Positions 1 to 5,924 of a stretch of 6,109 nucleotides of DNA are shown piece after piece (the first letter of the stretch is position 1; every line of letters starts with the position of its first letter). Source of the DNA: Oscillospiraceae bacterium (GTDB lineage Bacteria > Bacillota > Clostridia > Oscillospirales > Oscillospiraceae); the NCBI GenBank assembly GCA_017399325.1, contig JAFQDY010000003.1, forward strand, positions 1 to 6,109, in the 5' to 3' direction. A program made the position numbers and the translations under genes. The notes under the pieces were generated by a model. It worked only from the letters and a program-made list of their open reading frames with translations. It was not told the DNA's origin and searched no databases.

Positions 1-1628
1 ACCGCCTTGATTCTGGCAACGGTGCGATCGTAGCCCAAAATCTGCATGACCGTATACAGGTCGGGGGAATTGGTCTTACCGGTGACGGCCTGGCGGATAA
101 AGGTAGACACATCGGCCACCGTGCCGGGGAAGGCATCGGGGTCAGCCTTGTAGGCCTTCATATCGGTGGTGAAGCCCATCTCCTCGGTGATGGCCTTGAC
201 CTTGTCGAACCAAACTGCGGAGTCATCGCTGATATCGAACTTCTCCAAGAACTTGGAAAGAGCGGTCTTAACGGTCTCAGCAGAGAACTTCTCGTCAAAT
301 GCAGGCTTTTCCAGGTACTCGTCATAGAAGAAGCCCATATAAGGCTTTGCCTCGGTCCATACGGCCATATCTTTACGGGGCTTCTTGCCGCCGCGGCCGA
401 TGGCCAGAATTTTCTTGGCATAGTCAGGATTTGCGAGCAGTTTGTCGTAGAAATCAGCGTCAAATTCCTTGGCCCATTCGGTGAGCAAGCCGTAGACTGT
501 GTCTGCATCCATACGGGAAATGACATTTTTGGATATATCTATCAGTTTAGCAATATCAAACAGGCTACCGGCAGGATTCAACTTTTTCGGAGTGAATTTG
601 AATTCGTTCAAATCTGCATCGGGATTGGCTCTGCGCCAATCTTCAAAGTTAGAGTTCAGCAGAGTTAACAGATATTCCCGGACGGAAGCAACAGGAAAAC
701 CCTCGGCTTTGTAATATGTCAATGCACTTTCAGGGTCTTTCCGTTTAGAGAATTTCCGTTTGGAACCACCGTCCATCTTCATTAAGGGGCCAATGTGTAC
801 ATACTTGGGCAGTTTGAATCCCAGCGCCTGGAACAACTGAATGTGGAAAGGCAGGGTAGCCAGCCATTCGTCGCCACGAACCACATGAGTGGTGCGCATT
901 AAATGGTCATCCACCGCATGGGCGAAGTGGTAAGTGGGAATGCCGTCGGACTTGAGAAGCACATGGTCGATGTCGTTTTCCGTGACGGTCAATTTGCCCT
1001 TGACCAAATCGTCGAACTTAAACTGATTTTCAATAGAGCCGGTAGAGCGGAAACGGAGTACCCAAGGGTTGCCCGCATTCAGTTGGGCCTGAATATCCTC
1101 CAAAGAGCGGTCGCGCCACATAGCAAACGGGCCGTAGTAGCCGAAATTGACCTTTTGAGCCTCCTGCTTTTCACGCATTGCAGTCAGTTCTTCTTCTGTG
1201 CAGAAGCAGGGATAAGCCTTGCCCTCGCACACCAGTTTCTTTGCGTAAACATGGTAAATGTCGGCTCTTTGCCGCTGACGGTAAGGACCGTAAACGCCCT
1301 TGTCGCCATCGATGGTCGCGCCCTCGTCAAAGGCGATGCCGTAGTGAGCCAATGTGTTAATCAGCACTTCCACAGCGCCGGGAACTTCCCGTTTGGCATC
1401 GGTGTCTTCCACCCGCAGAAACAGAACACCGCCGCTTTGGTGGGCCATTCGCTCGGAAATCAGACCCTGCACCAGATTGCCCAAATGGACAAAGCCGGTG
1501 GGGGAGGGAGCCATACGGGTGACCACCGCGCCCTCGGGGCAATTCCGCAGGGGGAATCGCTCTTCCAGAGATTCGGGGGTATCCGTTACATTGGGAAACA
1601 GCAGTTCAGCAAGTTTTGTATAATCCAT
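1..1628 (-). CDS. gltX: Glutamyl-tRNA synthetase (GluRS), C-terminal end cut by window edge
   Basis: Cytoplasmic class I synthetase that attaches glutamate to tRNA-Glu; in Bacillota the enzyme is usually non-discriminating and also makes Glu-tRNA-Gln for GatCAB. I translated 542 codons from ATG at 1628 with no stop before the edge. The Rossmann signature PSPTGFVHLGN (residues 41-51) holds the HIGH-type motif HLGN. The KMSKS-type loop is KFSKR (292-296). LLKSDGIPTYHFAHAVDDH (224-242) and VVRGDEWL (249-256) are typical GluRS core blocks. A CxC pair (C141, C143) marks the usual zinc position, but no later Cys partner is evident. The C-terminal half is the anticodon-binding domain, including a basic GRGGKKPRKD stretch (411-420). 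The protein is longer than the roughly 470-490 residues of common GluRS and matches a long type I recall from Clostridia. The ribosome site GAGGT (1640-1636) lies 7 nt before the ATG. It is divergent from trpS. Confidence 0.96.
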   Translation of the reverse strand, partial: MDYTKLAELLFPNVTDTPESLEERFPLRNCPEGAVVTRMAPSPTGFVHLGNLVQGLISERMAHQSGGVLFLRVEDTDAKREVPGAVEVLINTLAHYGIAFDEGATIDGDKGVYGPYRQRQRADIYHVYAKKLVCEGKAYPCFCTEEELTAMREKQEAQKVNFGYYGPFAMWRDRSLEDIQAQLNAGNPWVLRFRSTGSIENQFKFDDLVKGKLTVTENDIDHVLLKSDGIPTYHFAHAVDDHLMRTTHVVRGDEWLATLPFHIQLFQALGFKLPKYVHIGPLMKMDGGSKRKFSKRKDPESALTYYKAEGFPVASVREYLLTLLNSNFEDWRRANPDADLNEFKFTPKKLNPAGSLFDIAKLIDISKNVISRMDADTVYGLLTEWAKEFDADFYDKLLANPDYAKKILAIGRGGKKPRKDMAVWTEAKPYMGFFYDEYLEKPAFDEKFSAETVKTALSKFLEKFDISDDSAVWFDKVKAITEEMGFTTDMKAYKADPDAFPGTVADVSTFIRQAVTGKTNSPDLYTVMQILGYDRTVARIKA

Positions 1629-1659
1629 AGTCGATACCTCGCATAGAATTTCTTTGCAT

Positions 1660-1689
1660 ATTGTAGCATAGATGTGGCTACAAAGTCAA
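1660..1689 (-). promoter_or_regulatory. Sigma-A promoter of gltX
   Basis: Read on the minus strand, TTGACT (1689-1684) and TACAAT (1665-1660) are separated by 18 nt. TG one base before the -10 box makes it an extended -10 (TGCTACAAT). Transcription should start near 1653, giving a leader of about 25 nt, far too short for a T-box riboswitch. The -35 box lies 7 bp from the -35 box of trpS on the other strand. Confidence 0.75.
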
Positions 1690-1696
1690 TTTCCCG

Positions 1697-1725
1697 TTGC
1701 GTTTTTGTTGCCGGTGTGGTAAAAT
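1697..1725 (+). promoter_or_regulatory. Sigma-A promoter of trpS
   Basis: TTGCGT (1697-1702) and TAAAAT (1720-1725) are separated by 17 nt, with TGG just before the -10 box (extended -10). The start point should be near 1732, leaving a leader of about 25 nt before the ATG. This placement also rules out the in-frame upstream TTG at 1697 as the trpS start, because it lies inside the -35 box. Confidence 0.7.
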
Positions 1726-1756
1726 CAAGGAAATCACTAAAAACGAGGGAAGAAAA

Positions 1757-2767
1757 ATGGAAGAAGTAGCAAAGAAAAGAATGTTATCCGGCATCAAACC
1801 TTCCGGCGATCTGACGTTGGGCTCTTATTTGGGCGCAGTGAAGAATTGGGCGGAACGCGCTGATCAGTATGAGTGCTTTTACTTTATGGCGGACCTGCAT
1901 GCCATCACCGTCCGGCAGAATCCTGCCGACCTGCGCCGCAGAACGCTGGAGCAACTGGCGCAATATATTGCCTGCGGCTTAGACCCGGAAAAGAATACTC
2001 TTTTCGTGCAGAGCCACGTTCATCAGCACGCGGAATTGGGTTGGGTGCTGGACTGCTACTCTATGTTCGGTGAACTGTCCCGTATGACCCAGTTTAAGGA
2101 TAAATCCGCGAAGAATGCCGACAATATCAACGCGGGTCTCTTCACATATCCCTCTTTGATGGCAGGCGATATTCTGCTTTACCAGCCGGACCTGGTGCCG
2201 GTAGGTGAGGATCAGAAGCAGCACGTGGAACTGACCCACGTGATCGCCCGCCGGTTCAACGGCATTTACGGCGACGTATTCAAAATCCCCGAGCCCTTTG
2301 TGCCCAAGGTAGGCGCTCGGATTATGAGTCTGACCAACCCCACCGCCAAGATGTCCAAGTCCGAGAATGAGGACACCGGCCGTGTGCTGGTAATGGACAC
2401 CCCGGAGACCATTATGCGCCAGTTCAAGCGGGCCATTACCGACTCCGATACGGAAAACTGCGTCCGTTATGACAAGGAGAATAAGCCCGGCGTTGCTAAC
2501 TTGATGACCATCTACTCTGCCGTTACCGGCAAGTCTTACGAGCAGATTGAAAACGAGTTTTCCGGCAAAGGCTACGGCGCATTCAAGCCTGCCGTTGGCG
2601 AGGCCGTTGTGGAAACCCTGCGCCCCATTCGTGAGGAGACCCTGCGCCTTCTGCAGGACAAAGCCTACCTGGAATCCGTTTACCGTGCAGGCGCGGAAAA
2701 GGCAAGTTATGTAGCGGAAAAGACTCTGCGTAAGGTCTATAAGAAAGTCGGTTTCCTGGCAAAATAA
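1757..2767 (+). CDS. trpS: Tryptophanyl-tRNA synthetase
   Basis: Cytoplasmic class Ic synthetase that charges tRNA-Trp; it acts as a dimer. The 336-residue product has the usual bacterial TrpS length. Seen in order: SGIKPSGDLTLGSYLGA (11-27), which holds the HIGH-equivalent TLGS in the form also seen in Bacillus TrpS; ADLHAIT (45-51); GELSRMTQFKDKS (105-117); YPSLMAGDILLY (131-142), with the expected Trp-pocket Met135 and Asp138; DLVPVGEDQKQHVELT (145-160); and KMSKS (198-202). The ATG at 1757 is preceded by GAGGGA (1745-1750) with 6 nt spacing. The frame stays open upstream to 1697, but that stretch contains the promoter, and family members start close to the SGIKPSG block. It is divergent from gltX and followed by a hairpin and the DUF5662 gene. 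I see no T-box or tryptophan-responsive leader. Confidence 0.97.
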   Translation: MEEVAKKRMLSGIKPSGDLTLGSYLGAVKNWAERADQYECFYFMADLHAITVRQNPADLRRRTLEQLAQYIACGLDPEKNTLFVQSHVHQHAELGWVLDCYSMFGELSRMTQFKDKSAKNADNINAGLFTYPSLMAGDILLYQPDLVPVGEDQKQHVELTHVIARRFNGIYGDVFKIPEPFVPKVGARIMSLTNPTAKMSKSENEDTGRVLVMDTPETIMRQFKRAITDSDTENCVRYDKENKPGVANLMTIYSAVTGKSYEQIENEFSGKGYGAFKPAVGEAVVETLRPIREETLRLLQDKAYLESVYRAGAEKASYVAEKTLRKVYKKVGFLAK

Positions 2768-2772
2768 GTATC

Positions 2773-2800
2773 ACAAGGGTGCAAAACGCACCCTTGTTTT
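2773..2800 (+). terminator. Hairpin after trpS, probably a partial terminator
   Basis: A perfect 10-bp stem ACAAGGGTGC / GCACCCTTGT (2773-2782, 2788-2797) with loop AAAAC is followed by only four T residues, then CTG. The stem is strong but the U-tract is short. The next gene starts 20 nt further on with no promoter of its own in that space, so some read-through is likely. Confidence 0.65.
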
Positions 2801-2820
2801 CTGAAAGTGAGTAGAGCAAA

Positions 2821-3369
2821 ATGAAAGCCTGGCAACATTTCAAAACCATCACAAAACACCGCTTTTTGGTACTAGACGGCTGTTTCCGCGTGGGTCTTTA
2901 TTGGCAGGGCCTGACCCACGACCTGTCCAAATATTCTCCAACGGAATTTCTTACGGGCGCTAAGTATTATCAAGGCGTCCGCAGCCCCAACAATGCTGAA
3001 CGGGAAGATAAGGGATACAGCGAAGCCTGGATGCACCACAAGGGGCGTAACCGCCACCACTATGAATATTGGACGGACATCAGCAGCCAGACCCGCCAGT
3101 ATGAATCTCTGCCTATGCCCAGAAAGTACCTTGTTGAAATGGTGATGGACCGCCGTGCTGCCTGTATGACATACCAGGGCAAGGACTATACCGACGGCGC
3201 TGCGCTTACCTACTTCCGCAAAAGTATGGAGCGAAACCGTATGCATCCCCAGACCCGGCAGGAATTGGACTTCTTGCTTGAAATGCTGCAAGACAAAGGG
3301 GAGAGAAGAACTTTTTCCTACATCAAAAAACACGTTCTGAAAGGCAAACCGTTCCCTTGGGAAACCTGA
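2821..3369 (+). CDS. DUF5662 family protein, HD-like histidine/aspartate pattern
   Basis: The 182-residue soluble protein has no signal peptide or membrane segment. I recognise it from the blocks GLYWQGLTHDLSKYSPTEF (25-43), AKYYQG (47-52) and GYSEAWMHHKGRNRHHYEYW (65-84), which are typical of DUF5662. The function is unknown; some members carry an unsupported 'catalase' label. H13, H33-D34, H72-H73, H79-H80 and D110 are arranged like the metal ligands of HD-domain phosphohydrolases, so a metal-dependent hydrolase is a reasonable inference, not a demonstration. The ATG at 2821 is the only plausible start, since the next Met is residue 72, inside the conserved core. The ribosome site is poor: only GTGAG-like purines lie about 10 nt upstream. 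It probably depends on read-through from trpS across the hairpin at 2773-2800. I see no clear terminator after it. Confidence 0.85.
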   Translation: MKAWQHFKTITKHRFLVLDGCFRVGLYWQGLTHDLSKYSPTEFLTGAKYYQGVRSPNNAEREDKGYSEAWMHHKGRNRHHYEYWTDISSQTRQYESLPMPRKYLVEMVMDRRAACMTYQGKDYTDGAALTYFRKSMERNRMHPQTRQELDFLLEMLQDKGERRTFSYIKKHVLKGKPFPWET

Positions 3370-3445
3370 ATGAATAGCCTGCACGAATGTGGGAAAGATA
3401 CAAGCGGGCGCGGGAGAAAAATGTGCGGAAAATGGAAAATAATGC

Positions 3446-3473
3446 TTGACTTTTTCCGTTTCTTGCGTATAAT
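3446..3473 (+). promoter_or_regulatory. Promoter of tRNA-Gln
   Basis: TTGACT (3446-3451) and a perfect TATAAT (3468-3473) are separated by 16 nt. Transcription should start near 3480, about 12 nt before the mature tRNA 5' end, a normal short leader for RNase P processing. Confidence 0.8.
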
Positions 3474-3491
3474 AAATCTCGTCCGTGCGAT

Positions 3492-3565
3492 AGAGGATTA
3501 GTGTAACGGTAGCACACCGGACTCTGACTCCGTTTGCGGGGGTTCGAATCCCTCATCCTCTGCCA
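3492..3565 (+). tRNA. tRNA-Gln, anticodon CTG, CCA encoded
   Basis: It decodes CAG. Acceptor stem AGAGGAT (3492-3498) pairs perfectly with ATCCTCT (3555-3561), followed by discriminator G3562 and an encoded CCA (3563-3565). The D-arm is GTG/CAC around TAACGGTAG. The anticodon stem is CCGGA/TCCGT around loop CTCTGAC, with CTG at 3524-3526. The variable region is TTGC. The T-arm is GGGGG/CCCTC around TTCGAAT, with one G-T wobble. A weak A1-U72 pair fits glutamine tRNAs, which tend to have an easily opened first pair. The outer anticodon-stem pair (C3517-T3533) is mismatched. It has its own promoter and terminator, so it is a single-gene unit. In most Bacillota it would be charged indirectly through GluRS and GatCAB. 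Confidence 0.95.
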
Positions 3566-3696
3566 TTAAAATCCCGACCACTTTTGTGGTCGGGATTTTA
3601 ATTTGCATCGAATCCCTCATCCGACAAAATTGCGAGAACTTTTGAGGGGATGGGTGTGGACCCAAGGCAATTTGCTTTGATTGAATCCCTCATCCG
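3544..3696. repeat. Three direct copies of a tRNA 3'-region segment
   Basis: TCGAATCCCTCATCC occurs inside the tRNA (3544-3558) and again exactly at 3608-3622. The core GAATCCCTCATCC recurs at 3683-3695. The two outside copies share a further G after the core and an AATTTGC a few bases before it (3600-3606 and 3669-3675). None continues into the tRNA 3' end (CTCTGCCA). The stretch 3602-3713 holds no gene. It also has two small hairpins: TGGGT/ACCCA (3651-3664) and CCGGT/ACCGG followed by TTTT (3694-3710). Confidence 0.7.
3566..3601 (+). terminator. Terminator of tRNA-Gln
   Basis: A perfect 16-bp inverted repeat (3566-3581 and 3586-3601) encloses a TTTT loop, with a GC-rich core (CCCGACCAC) and A/T-rich ends that give a T-run on the 3' arm. 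It begins directly after the CCA. The symmetric A/T flanks mean it could stop transcription from either side. Confidence 0.9.
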
Positions 3697-3715
3697 GTCA
3701 CACCGGTTTTGCCCC

Positions 3716-3749
3716 AAAAAATGACCCACCCTCACTCTTGTGAGGGTGG
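3716..3749 (-). terminator. Terminator of the cytidylate-kinase-like gene
   Basis: On the minus strand a perfect 10-bp stem (CCACCCTCAC / GTGAGGGTGG, 3749-3740 and 3735-3726) with a 4-nt loop is followed after 4 nt by six T residues (3721-3716). It starts 13 nt past the stop codon. Confidence 0.88.
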
Positions 3750-3762
3750 CTCTATCTTTCAT

Positions 3763-4368
3763 TTATTCACCGCGCATCAGTTTTACCAGAATCTCCGTGC
3801 AGGTTTCAATGCCCAGCACGCTGGTGTCCAGACAGATGTCGTAGTTTTTCGCATTGCCCCAGGTCTGACCTGTGTAATGCTGATAATTCATTTTGCGGCG
3901 CTTGTCTTTTTCCGCCAAACGGGCCTGGGGACTCTTCTCCGAGTTGCCGTAAAGCCGGACGATCCGCTCGGCCCGGGCTTCGGTGTTGGCGTGGATAAAA
4001 GCGTGCAGACAGTCGGGACGGTCTTTCAGAATGTAGTCGGCATTTCTGCCCACGATCACGCAAGGACCTTTCTCAGCCAGTTGCAGAATCACATTGCACT
4101 GCACATTCCATAAGAAATCTGCGGTGGACATACCGTTCATCACACCGGGGGCACCGTGGTGGGCAAAGGCATAAGCAAACAAACTGCTGCTGGGGGCATG
4201 CTCCCCGTGTTCTTCTACAAAGTTGGGTGCAAAGCCGGATTCCAGCGCCACTTGGTCAACCAGTTCTTTGTCATAGAAAGGAATGTTCAGTGCTTCTGCC
4301 ACCTGATGACCGATGGTACGGCCGCCACTGCCAAATTCACGGCTGATGGTAATGATTTTCTTTTCCAT
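3763..4368 (-). CDS. Cytidylate kinase-like family protein
   Basis: The 201-residue cytoplasmic P-loop protein is of the cytidylate-kinase-2 type, distinct from the housekeeping Cmk. Seen: the N-terminal strand and loop IITISREFGSGGRTIG (5-20), a modified Walker A region with Arg17 where Lys is usual; PFYDKELVDQVA (30-41); CVIVGRNADYIL (103-114); and a basic, lid-like segment EKDKRRKMNY (153-162). By family a nucleoside monophosphate kinase activity is expected, but the physiological substrate is not settled and I cannot read it here. The ATG at 4368 is chosen because GGAGGG (4381-4376) lies 7 nt upstream and family members begin just before the ITISREFG block. The open frame upstream to 4488 contains the promoter and is not coding. 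It is a single-gene unit, divergent from the GH1 operon. Confidence 0.92.
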   Translation of the reverse strand: MEKKIITISREFGSGGRTIGHQVAEALNIPFYDKELVDQVALESGFAPNFVEEHGEHAPSSSLFAYAFAHHGAPGVMNGMSTADFLWNVQCNVILQLAEKGPCVIVGRNADYILKDRPDCLHAFIHANTEARAERIVRLYGNSEKSPQARLAEKDKRRKMNYQHYTGQTWGNAKNYDICLDTSVLGIETCTEILVKLMRGE

Positions 4369-4402
4369 AGATACACCCTCCAAACATAGTTTTGTTATTT
4401 TT

Positions 4403-4431
4403 ATTATAAATGAGTGATGGAAAAATGTCAA
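4403..4431 (-). promoter_or_regulatory. Consensus sigma-A promoter of the cytidylate-kinase-like gene
   Basis: On the minus strand TTGACA (4431-4426) and TATAAT (4408-4403) both match the consensus exactly with the ideal 17-nt spacer. The start point should be near 4396, about 28 nt before the ATG. No operator-like repeat overlaps it, which suggests strong constitutive expression. Confidence 0.88.
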
Positions 4432-4497
4432 TACAACCCATAGGGGAGCAAAAGCCGTTTTATGCAGTTTTTCAGCGCATTTTGGCAATAAGATTTC

Positions 4498-4525
4498 TTG
4501 ACAAAATGTGGTAGGATGCTATAAT
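4498..4525 (+). promoter_or_regulatory. Consensus extended -10 promoter of the GH1 operon
   Basis: TTGACA (4498-4503) and TATAAT (4520-4525) are exact consensus with a 16-nt spacer, and TGC before the -10 box adds the extended element. The start should be near 4532, giving a 25-nt leader. The -10 box overlaps an in-frame ATG at 4524, so that ATG cannot be the translation start. I find no convincing catabolite (cre) site or LacI-type operator. The only symmetric element nearby is ATGC-N11-GCAT (4462-4480), which is weak. Confidence 0.88.
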
Positions 4526-4556
4526 GAAGTCAGACAATAAAAGGAGGAAAAACATT

Positions 4557-5900
4557 ATGAATTTCAAGTTTCCCAAAGACTTTTTGTTTGGCGCTGCCTG
4601 CTCTGCCTGCCAGATCGAAGCCGGCTGTAAAGAAGGCGGCAAAGGTGAGGATGTAGGTGAGCATTTCTATACTGTTTTCCCCGAAAAATATTTCGGCGGC
4701 GACCCTGCAAAGGCTGCTGATTTCTATCACCGCTACCGCAGCGATATTCTGGATATGAAGGAAATGGGCCTGAAGTCCTTCCGCTTCTCGATCTCCTGGT
4801 CCAGAATCTTCCCCAACGGCCCTGTGGAAATCTGCCAGGCCGGTATCGACTACTATGACGATATGATCAACGCCCTTGTTGAGGCTGGTATCGTTCCTAT
4901 GTTCGATCTGTGGCATTGCGATCTGCCTTACTGGGTCATCGAAATGGGCGGCGTTTTGAACCCCGAATTCATTGACTGGTTCGGCACTTACGCAGAGGTC
5001 TGCTTCAAGCACTTCGGCGATCGTGTTGCATACTGGAGCACTATCAACGAGCCCAGCATCAACATTATGGCTTCCTACGCCTACGGCGCAAACGCCCCCT
5101 TTATGAAAGATATGGGCGCAGCGATCCAGGCTTGCCACAACGGCATTTTGGCCCACTTTAAGGCTATGCAGATCTATAAGAAGATGAATCTGCCCGGCAA
5201 GATCGGCGCAGTGATCCATGTAGAGCCTACATACAGCGAATCCCACGACCCCAAGGACCAGTATGCAGCAGACCGCCGCTTTGCATTCTATGCCGGCTGG
5301 TGGCTGGATCCTATGCTGAAGGGCCACTATCCCGAAATTTTGAAGAACGATGCCTACATTATGGACAAATTGCCCGCAAACTTCCAGAAAGAACTGGACG
5401 ATAACTTCGTGAAGGCAGACTTTATGGGTGTCAACTTCTACAACCCCAACCACACCAAGCACAGCGACACCGCGGATATGGGCTACGAGAACTACAAAAA
5501 CGAGTTTATGCCCGTTGACGACTATGGCTTTATGTACTACCCTCAGGGCCTGTTCGATGTGGCTATGTACTTCAAGAACACCTATCCCGGCACCCAGATC
5601 TTCATTACCGAAAACGGCATCGCCAAGAAGAAGTGGGGCAACCTGGAAGAAGAGCGTAAGGACGACTACCGCGTCCGCTATATGCGTGAGCATCTGCGTG
5701 AAGTGTCCCGTGCTATCCAGGCCGGCGCGGACATCGGCGGCTACTACTGCTGGACCATTATGGACACCAACGAACTGTATGCCGGCGGTTTCAACTACAT
5801 CTTCGGTCTGGTGCAGGTGGACTTTGAAACCAAGGAGCGCTATCGCCGCGACTCCTGGTACTACTACCAGAAGGTAATTGCCAACGGTATGGTAGACTGA
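4557..5900 (+). CDS. GH1 family beta-glucosidase-like glycoside hydrolase
   Basis: A retaining glycosidase with a TIM-barrel fold, 447 residues, the normal single-domain GH1 length. It has no signal peptide, so it acts in the cytoplasm on imported glycosides. FLFGAACSACQIEAG (9-23) is the N-terminal GH1 signature with glycone-binding Q19. FRFSISWSRIFP (75-86) follows, then H120 in LWHCDLP. The acid/base is E165 in TINEP and the nucleophile E352 in ITENG; Y295, W399 and E406 are also in place. Two positions that are usually Trp in the sugar pocket differ: C121 after H120, and L407 after E406. The region of the 6-phosphate clamp (GGFNYIFGLVQVD, 410-422) lacks the Ser/Lys/Tyr set of phospho-beta-glucosidases, so an unphosphorylated substrate is likely. 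The start has AAGGAGG (4541-4547) with 9 nt spacing. The next gene follows after 24 nt, so they form an operon. The exact sugar and aglycone are unknown. Confidence 0.93.
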   Translation: MNFKFPKDFLFGAACSACQIEAGCKEGGKGEDVGEHFYTVFPEKYFGGDPAKAADFYHRYRSDILDMKEMGLKSFRFSISWSRIFPNGPVEICQAGIDYYDDMINALVEAGIVPMFDLWHCDLPYWVIEMGGVLNPEFIDWFGTYAEVCFKHFGDRVAYWSTINEPSINIMASYAYGANAPFMKDMGAAIQACHNGILAHFKAMQIYKKMNLPGKIGAVIHVEPTYSESHDPKDQYAADRRFAFYAGWWLDPMLKGHYPEILKNDAYIMDKLPANFQKELDDNFVKADFMGVNFYNPNHTKHSDTADMGYENYKNEFMPVDDYGFMYYPQGLFDVAMYFKNTYPGTQIFITENGIAKKKWGNLEEERKDDYRVRYMREHLREVSRAIQAGADIGGYYCWTIMDTNELYAGGFNYIFGLVQVDFETKERYRRDSWYYYQKVIANGMVD

Positions 5901-5924
5901 TTTTTCCGGTAAAGGAGAATGATT

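Noticed and set aside
903..1646. A 247-codon open frame on the plus strand across gltX.
   Set aside because: It is antisense to well-conserved GluRS core motifs, resembles no family I know, and its end lies over the gltX ribosome site.
3556..3630. A decayed second tRNA gene ending at the 3608-3622 repeat.
   Set aside because: Such a copy would have to overlap the terminator hairpin, and no acceptor, D or anticodon arm can be found there.
3694..3710. A CCGGT/ACCGG hairpin followed by TTTT as a plus-strand terminator.
   Set aside because: The stem has only 5 bp and a 3-nt loop, and the tRNA already has a strong terminator upstream. I noted it within the repeat region only.
4369..4488. A 40-residue N-terminal extension of the cytidylate-kinase-like protein.
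   Set aside because: The stretch contains a perfect TTGACA-17-TATAAT promoter and a GGAGGG ribosome site just before the internal ATG at 4368.
4432..4497. A possible cre or LacI-type operator between the two divergent promoters.
   Set aside because: The sequence around AAAAGCCGTTTT is A/T-rich and loosely symmetric but does not match the cre consensus when aligned on its central CG. ATGC-N11-GCAT is too short to trust.
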